Below the pieces are notes generated by a model. The model did no database searches, was not told the origin of the DNA, and saw only the letters and a list, made by a program, of their open reading frames with translations. Of a DNA stretch of 64,000 nucleotides, positions 58,117 through 64,000 are shown piece by piece; position 1 is the stretch's first letter; each line of letters starts with the position of its first letter. The position numbers and the translations under genes were made by a program. Source of the DNA: Cornus controversa (Eukaryota; Streptophyta; Magnoliopsida; Cornales; Cornaceae); the NCBI GenBank assembly GCA_026545225.1, contig CM048851.1, positions 32,611,956 to 32,675,955 of the forward strand, in the 5' to 3' direction.

Positions 58117-58592
58117 TTATCTACCAAATCTAACTACTACACAAGATATATCATCTTTGCTCTCCCTCTTCAATGCTTCAGCTGTTAATTGCTTGGCTGC
58201 CTTCTGAGGATCTTTGATTCTTCTTGCAATATCAACTGCTTCTTGATTAGCCATTACCTGGATTCATGTCATGTCGAATGTCAAACAAGGAAAAAAAATA
58301 ACCAACTACGGTGCCAATTTTTATTTTTCATCTATGATCTATGCAAGCACTTATTTTCACACCAATCTGTCACCCAGTTTATGTAAATGTGGTAGTGACT
58401 GCCAATGCAGCCAGAAATTATGGGATAGATGCATCACCTTCCAGAGACCATCGCTTGCAAGGATAAGTGTATCGGTGCTGTTATCAATGTTGGTATCTTG
58501 AATGTCAGGATCTGATCGCAAATGTGACTTGAGGCTTTTATCTCCAAATGCACGAGAAACGGCCAGCTGCCCATTCACTCTAGGGACATCCC
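58117..58592 (-). CDS. Protein phosphatase 2C, last two exons
   Basis: Two minus-strand exons are clear. 58438-58592 encodes [19 protein letters not shown], then [16 protein letters not shown] and ILASDGLWK; 58117-58257 encodes [19 protein letters not shown] and ends [13 protein letters not shown] with a TAA stop. They join in frame at a GT-AG intron (58258-58437). These are the C-terminal PP2C motifs, including the metal-binding Asp of SDGLW and of the DD in KDDISC. The protein would be a Mg/Mn-dependent Ser/Thr phosphatase close to the plant clade of small PP2Cs. The N-terminal motifs (e.g. RMEDF and FDGHGG types) were not found between 58592 and 64000. Either the intron upstream is longer than 5.4 kb and full of elements, or the gene has lost its front. 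The two exons themselves look intact. Confidence 0.9.
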
Positions 58593-58599
58593 CTGATAA

Positions 58600-60590
58600 T
58601 AAAGTGGAAAAGACATCACTTTTTCTTCATATATTTTATTTCTTTTCTTTTAAGCAAGAAACGGCAGTATCAACATCCGTATAAACTTCGGCCCAACTAG
58701 GAGCCTCACTAAGTAAAAATTATAACACCACCAAATATTTTACATTCAAGTACAATAAAAGAAATACCAAAGAACTACTTTTCATTCAAAGAAGAATAAG
58801 TCATGCTGCAGTTTATGGTACATATGAGAAAGATGCACAAAACATGCTTATACTCCTCAAGTTAGACCTCCATCATATTATTGACCAATTATTATTGAAG
58901 TTCCTATGCTCCTAACAAAAATGTTTCACGCTAAAATACACACTTAAAACAAGGCATTCCGGAGAATCTTGAAACACCAGACAAGACTACTTACCTGTGC
59001 AAGTTCAATTTAATTTATTAAGTATTTGTACTTACTGATTTGCTACATACACGTTTACGAGTCTTGATGAATTTATGTTGCAGTTAGGTGACACAAAAGA
59101 ATAGGTTTTCACATCACTAGCAAGAAGTGAAAACTTCAGTCAACTCTTCTATATTTTAGTGCTAAAGTAAAAAGAAGTGATACCTGAAAATCCAACTGAG
59201 TTAAATTAATAGAATTAGTATGTGCATGGCTGCCACGTGAAAATTGACCAACTCTATTACACTTTACATAGAATGTGACAGTACACATCCATCCAAAATG
59301 GTGCTGCCATAACGAAATGAGTTGTCATCAAAACTTCACGAAAATGGCTCACTATTATTTAAAATGAGGTATTTAACACTTCAAATGCAATGCAGATGAC
59401 AAAAATGCTATCCATGTGAAGTCTACGTCCAGGAATATAGAAAGTGATTCAGAGGAAGGGAAGGAAAACATGAAGCATTTTACAAAGCAAGCTAATTAAG
59501 GTACTGCAATATGAAAAATTGAAGCAAGTTTTCAGAAACAGGGAGATAGGTGAAAAGCACAAATTGGTAGTTTAAACTATAACTGAAAATAGTTTTCCAT
59601 AAACAATAGTAGAGGATAAAGAATATGATGTGAGACAGAATCTATCATCCTGAAGATCAAACAGAAACATAAGACAAACAACACTCTAGATGTGACAAAA
59701 AGACATAAACAGAACCTACAACATCAAGAGCCATAGTTTGGGTGCTGCAAAAAATAATAATAAATATATAAATAAATAAAGAAGTTATACCACACCAACA
59801 GCATGGTTAAGTTTGTTGGGATGCCAAACTGACCACTATTGGAACTGTTTCCTCCACAGAACATAACCAAGAATGCTGCTGGAATGGACTCCTAACTGTG
59901 ACATATAATAACTGTGGGATTTAGTATGCTCATCTTATCACATCATAATCATTGTGGTTCTAGTAAATCCTAGGAGCATGCCCTCAGAACCAAGGGATAA
60001 TTATTCTAAACTGTGCCGCACAAATAATGTTGAATCGCAATTCAGCACAAGTTTTCTCAAATGGGTATACCTCAATCCTAGACTACACTGCAATCAAGGT
60101 AAGATACAATTTAGATGTCTCACACAAGCTGCATACTGGGCACATAAGCTGTATACCACTTTTTATCCGATTCTAGACCCTGACACACTTCAAGGTTGTT
60201 TTTGATGGGCGTTTCTTGTTTTCAATTTTTCTAAAGAAACTCTCGCTTCAGGTATCCTCCCATTCAGGTATGGGAAAACTATGAAACTCCTTAGTTGAGA
60301 TCTGGTCGTCATCAAACTTGTTAAAGAAAACTCCACCCCAGATATGTGCATCTGAAGACGAGAATGAATTCATTGTGCCTGCTACTATAATTGTTACTTT
60401 TACCCAATTTGCCTTATTTATTTGGTCATACAAAGAGGAAAAACACTATAAGCATGCATCCAAGATCTCCCAAGGAGGAGCTAGTAAGAAGGCCCCCATT
60501 TTTTATTACATGACAGTCTCTAAGAATCTAAGGGTTCTTCCCACCTTCAGATTGACATGACAGATACCCAAGAGTTTATATTTATCTATT
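58600..60590. other. Intron or spacer sequence upstream of the PP2C exons
   Basis: AT-rich, no recognised exon. A minus-strand frame at 60248-60433 (WVKVTIIVAGTMNSFSSSDA) is not recognised and could be part of the gypsy debris that follows. Confidence 0.35.
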
Positions 60591-60598
60591 ACTAAATC

Positions 60599-60775
60599 CT
60601 GTGAGACTTATCGGGTGGTAGCATCGTACAATCCTTGAGGATTCCCATGGCATGTAATACAGGCATTAGCATGATGTTCATAGAGGCACCACTATCCAAG
60701 AAGGTACTCCTGAACTTGACTCCATTCACATGGGCAAGTACATTAAGCGGGCAAATGTGGGGGTAGTGGACTTTC
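60599..60775 (-). mobile_element. Ty3/gypsy protease fragment
   Basis: The minus strand encodes a retropepsin-like segment: CPLNVLAHVNGVKFRST followed by the aspartic protease core LDSGASMNIMLMPVLHAMG. This is typical of the protease region of plant gypsy elements. Only a short fragment is left, with flanking retroelement-like sequence to about 60920. Fossil. Confidence 0.7.
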
Positions 60776-60954
60776 GTGTCCGCTTAAGTGAACGTTATCA
60801 CAGAATTCACTTCTTCAATAGGCCACAACTAGATCCTCTGTTAAAATGCATTCCTTATCATACTATGGTACAATCTCCATTATGCCTTTTGTGACTTCGT
60901 TCGAGCCATGCGAGTTAGGCCTAGTTGAACCAATAGGCGTAAAAACTTTAAGTT

Positions 60955-61296
60955 TGTTGGCCTTGGATCGGGCTGTGCCATCTCATCTGAAAACCAATCG
61001 GTGTCCAGGGAGGAAAACACACATTTTTTATGGCATTCAACATCCAAGGCCCCTCCTGGGCCCACCCATGCAAGAAGTGGCATTGTTGTACCCCAACAAT
61101 CCCTCCCCCACGCAATGGGATTCCTTGGACTCGAACCCATGACCTTTGGCTCTGATACCAATTGTTGGCCTTGGATCAGATTGTGCCATCTCATCTAAAA
61201 ACCAATTGGTGTCCAGGAAGGGAAACACACGCCTTTTATGGCATTCAACATCCAAGGGCCCACCCGTGCAAGGAGCAGCATTGCTGTACCCCAACA
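60955..61296 (-). mobile_element. TRIM (terminal-repeat retrotransposon in miniature)
   Basis: Two direct terminal repeats, 60955-61098 (144 bp) and 61163-61296 (134 bp), both with TG...CA-type ends (TGTTGG...CCAACA), enclose only 64 bp. In minus-strand order the internal part starts with a primer-binding site ATTGGTATCAGAGCC, complementary to the tRNA-Met 3' end, and ends with the purine tract GGGGGAGGGA. The element is flanked by the 5-base target duplication AAGTT (60950-60954 and 61297-61301). No coding capacity, as expected for a TRIM; it looks structurally whole. The repeats differ at roughly a tenth of positions by eye plus one ~10-base indel, so the insertion is old. Confidence 0.93.
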
Positions 61297-61299
61297 AAG

Positions 61300-61940
61300 T
61301 TTCTTTCGAAGAACTTGTTGAGATCTAGGAATACACTAGGGGTGGTGTATAATTGAGCGAACTAACTCTAAAAGGACAAAATTTCTTCTGAGCCTGATAT
61401 TACATTTACCGACTTCCCAGCATCACGTATGTATTGTCGTAGATTACTTCTTGTCGTGATTTCTGGTTCTCCATTTGCTACCTTTTTGTAAGTGAGTGCC
61501 TGTAGCGTGAAAAGGTCTGCCAGTTTCTTGATGCTCAATGAAAGTGGTAGTAATTAATTGGACCATTCTTTGCACCTTCTTGATGCTTGTTGATTTACTG
61601 GGGGTAACATTACAGCACCATCAGAACCTACCAAGGATTTTAACGGCCTTGTGCACTACAAGGAGGTGTAGGAGGTTTTTAATTGACATCTTCTTCTGCT
61701 ATTGGGACTTCCCTCTCCTTTCAAATTTCGTTGATCATGGATGGAAGCCGCAATAACCAACTTTTTTGGTGGCCAGCATTTGCGAGCAGTCAAGGACCTA
61801 ATATGCTCTAGCTGAGCATTCTTTCTTTTTTTCCATAAGTACAGAGAATGTAGTGAAATAATGATTAATAAGAAGAAAACAACATTCGTTAAGCATTCCC
61901 TAGACAGATTTTGACCAAGTAGTCTTTTGTTACCGGTTCA
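61300..61940. other. Unassigned stretch between TRIM and plastid insertion
   Basis: No recognised gene. On the minus strand about 61390-61545 reads SIKKLADLFTLQALTYKKVA in an open stretch of unknown family, possibly gag-related debris. Confidence 0.3.
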
Positions 61941-61947
61941 TAGCAAC

Positions 61948-62160
61948 CCATAGTTGGATTTTATATATTATAAAGTAACAAAAATTCTGGGAAGAACCAA
62001 AATTCCAGATTCGATATGAGACGATTTAGTATTTCTTCATTCATTCTCATCAAATCAAAAAAGATTTTGTTTTGATTGGGTGGATTGCTTTCTTCATCTT
62101 GATGAATCGGAAGATAAAAAAGATATTTCTTATTAATTTGATAATTCCAAAGAGGTTTCC
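61948..62160 (-). pseudogene. ycf1: Plastid-derived ycf1 fragment (NUPT)
   Basis: The minus strand encodes a segment matching the C-terminal part of plastid Ycf1 (Tic214): [20 protein letters not shown], then [20 protein letters not shown] and LLYNIYKI. In plastids Ycf1 is a very large membrane protein linked to the inner-envelope import machinery. Here only about 210 bp is left, flanked by unrelated nuclear-type DNA, so it is a plastid-to-nucleus transfer and not a gene. Its frame is still open and extends to about 62275, but similarity upstream of WNYQINKKY is unclear. Confidence 0.85.
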
Positions 62161-62164
62161 TTGA

Positions 62165-63130
62165 AATGTTTGACGTAGTTTTGATGTCCTCCCACAGTTT
62201 TGCTTGATAACAGAGAGTGGTTATTCTTTTCTTGGCTTGGAAAAATTTGGAGAATAACTTCTTAACAGTTTGCACCCAAGAGGTTATGGAACCAGATGGG
62301 AGATTCGTGTACCATGTGTACGCCTTACATCCTTACTGGGAGGTTATCATTAATGATATAATTGCTGAGGGTATCAACAAAGCGTACAATGTGCTCTCTA
62401 GCATGTCCACTTCTTCAGTCAAATTACTTAAAATTTTAGAAGTGTGCATGATACAGAATTTTGTAGTTATGTTCAAGAGGAGGAGGATTAAGCTCAAATT
62501 CAAAAGATGAGAACTAGCGTTACAAAAGGTTGTGTTAATAGTCTGATTTTGAGATGCCATGGTGGAATGTGGCACCACAGTGTTGCTTAATTACTTTCAA
62601 TGGCATTATTTGGGTGCGGCATTTGTGAAGAAGTATTGTTAATGAGTAAAGATGTTAGACATAACTGGTACTGTTTCCTGTTGATAAAGTTCTATCTTGG
62701 CCAATTTAATATTACGTTTGTTGGACTTGTTGCATTGGGTTTATTGATGTGGCTGAAGATGGGTTCTGTTGGTTATGGAGTTCGACAAACTTGGTGGAAC
62801 ACTATTGCTGGAATGTTGGAAAAGGTTTTCTAGGATTTGCTTGGGCAATGAACAGGTGAAGCTGAGTGAGAGCTTTTCAAGCCATTCCCTTGTGATCTTG
62901 ATAAAAATGTTAGAATAGTCAAATTCATTGACAGCGTTGTACTTTTGGTTGAAATGGAATGGTGACAGAGGGCTCAAGAAATGAGGTTATCATCAAATGC
63001 AGGCTAGTAATAAGCTTGGATAATGAGGTTATCATCAAATGAGGGTCGATTGGTGGGTTGGTCCATTCGTCTGTGGTAATGACCGAAGGTATTAGGTATG
63101 GTAGCCATAGCATCAACCATTTGCTAAGTT
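62165..63130. other. Unassigned spacer before the caulimovirid fragment
   Basis: No recognised gene. A 20-base word, AATGAGGTTATCATCAAATG, occurs twice at about 62979-62998 and 63024-63043. Confidence 0.3.
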
Positions 63131-63131
63131 C

Positions 63132-63770
63132 TTGCTCATTGGTGGCCAGCTACCACTGACCCAAGTGAAAATGTTGACAACCTCTTCAGGTCCTCACTTG
63201 TGTTTTGACACACTTTCCTCTAGTGGAGTCAGTGAAAACCCACTAAGTTTATGGTCCCGAAGCCCTCGGTACTGTACTCTCCAATTAAACAAATCGGATG
63301 TTTTCATTCGGGTAAAACCAATGATATATCTAAGACAAGATATTGAGGAATTTGATAAACAAATAAAAAGTCTTCTCAATATGAGACTGATTGAAAGTAA
63401 AACTAGTCCACATTCAAGCCCTGCTTTTATGGTAAGAAACCATAATGAGCAAGTGAGGAAACAATCTCGCATGGTTATAAATTATAAATGCCACAATCAA
63501 TATCTAGAATTTGATGGCTATTTTATTCCTCGAAAAGACGTCCTTATTAACCAAATAAGAGATACAAATTTTTTTAGCAAATTTGATTATAAATCTGGTT
63601 TCTGGCAAATAAAATTAACAAATATCTCTAAGCCATTAACTGCTTTTAGTACACCATCAGGTCATTACCAATAGAATGTTATGTCTTTTGGTCTCAACAT
63701 GGCTCCACAAATTTTTCAAAGATGGATGGATAAGATCTTTAATCACTATAAAAGATTTTGCAATACTGTG
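63132..63770 (+). mobile_element. Endogenous caulimovirid (pararetrovirus) reverse-transcriptase fragment
   Basis: The plus strand encodes part of a Caulimoviridae-type reverse transcriptase, with DIEEFDKQIKSLLNMRLIES, SPHSSPAFMVRNH, RMVINYKCHNQ and FFSKFDYKSGFWQIKL, followed by the FGLNMAPQIFQRWMDKIF region. The SPHSSPAF.VRNH and KFD.KSGFWQI words favour plant pararetroviruses over gypsy elements; the genus (Petuvirus- or Florendovirus-like) is not settled. It is a broken fossil fragment; other viral parts were not recognised in the window. More may lie beyond 64000. Confidence 0.88.
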
Positions 63771-64000
63771 TTTTTCAATCCTTTTTGTAGGTTTGAAATC
63801 TTTATCACAAAGATAAGTATATTTCTCTAATAATGGAATATAAATTAACTCTTCTTTTACGGTTAATGCAATTTAATTTTGATAAATATGCATAGGTAGG
63901 TAAGTATTAAGAAAGTTATTACCTAATAAGAAATCTCCATGCATATTTGGGAAACACAATATTTTTGGTATAACAAATTTTTTCTTTATTAACCATATAG

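Noticed and set aside
61100-61165. tRNA gene suggested by TGGTATCAGAGCC and a B-box-like word
   Set aside because: No A box or acceptor/anticodon pairing; position between two LTRs shows it is a primer-binding site plus interior of a TRIM.

Overview
The window looks like nuclear DNA of a eudicot plant. The evidence is spliced plant-type genes with GT-AG introns (a 14-3-3 gene, an APR-like gene, the end of a PP2C gene), an RNA polymerase III subunit gene, plant L1-type LINEs, Ty3/gypsy and Ty1/copia debris, hAT miniature elements, a plastid ycf1 fragment and an endogenous caulimovirid piece. The species cannot be told from the sequence alone. The DNA is AT-rich with many (TA)n, (GA)n and (GT)n runs.

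Layout. 1-1259: two tandem copies of a ~762 bp unit. 1260-8230: nested retroelement fossils, with two inverted gypsy LTRs (the left one split by a 5'-truncated LINE) around an integrase fragment, then a reverse-transcriptase fragment. 9063-10398: 3' exons of a 5'-adenylylsulfate-reductase-like gene (APRL). 10450-14100: AT-rich spacer. 14512-21697: a complete seven-exon 14-3-3 gene (253 aa) with a 3.3 kb first intron holding an intact-looking hAT miniature element. 21700-29040: spacer with a second hAT miniature element and dispersed AT-rich repeats. 29046-34830: solo-type gypsy LTR, hAT transposase remnants, copia gag and LTR. 36690-39807: hAT-like ends around a broken 2-oxoglutarate dioxygenase gene. 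40027-43612: two related miniature elements and a MULE-like element. 43660-46070: nested direct and inverted repeats. 48000-49900: gypsy LTR/gag debris and SINE-like repeats. 52446-52944: third hAT miniature element with a target duplication. 53925-54790: LINE fragment. 55215-56890: RPC6 gene (minus strand). 58117-58592: last two exons of a PP2C gene (minus strand). 60599-64000: gypsy protease fragment, a complete-looking TRIM, a plastid ycf1 insertion and a caulimovirid reverse-transcriptase fossil.

The host genes have unrelated roles (sulfur/redox-like membrane protein, phosphopeptide binding, Pol III transcription, protein dephosphorylation) and do not form a cluster. I found no convincing new biological system. 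The strongest unusual signals are: a set of hAT-like miniature elements each packed with its own short repeated word; a dioxygenase gene fragment lying between hAT-type ends; a tiny TRIM with a Pol III B-box-like motif beside its primer-binding site; the plastid ycf1 insertion; and the palindromic LTR pair.
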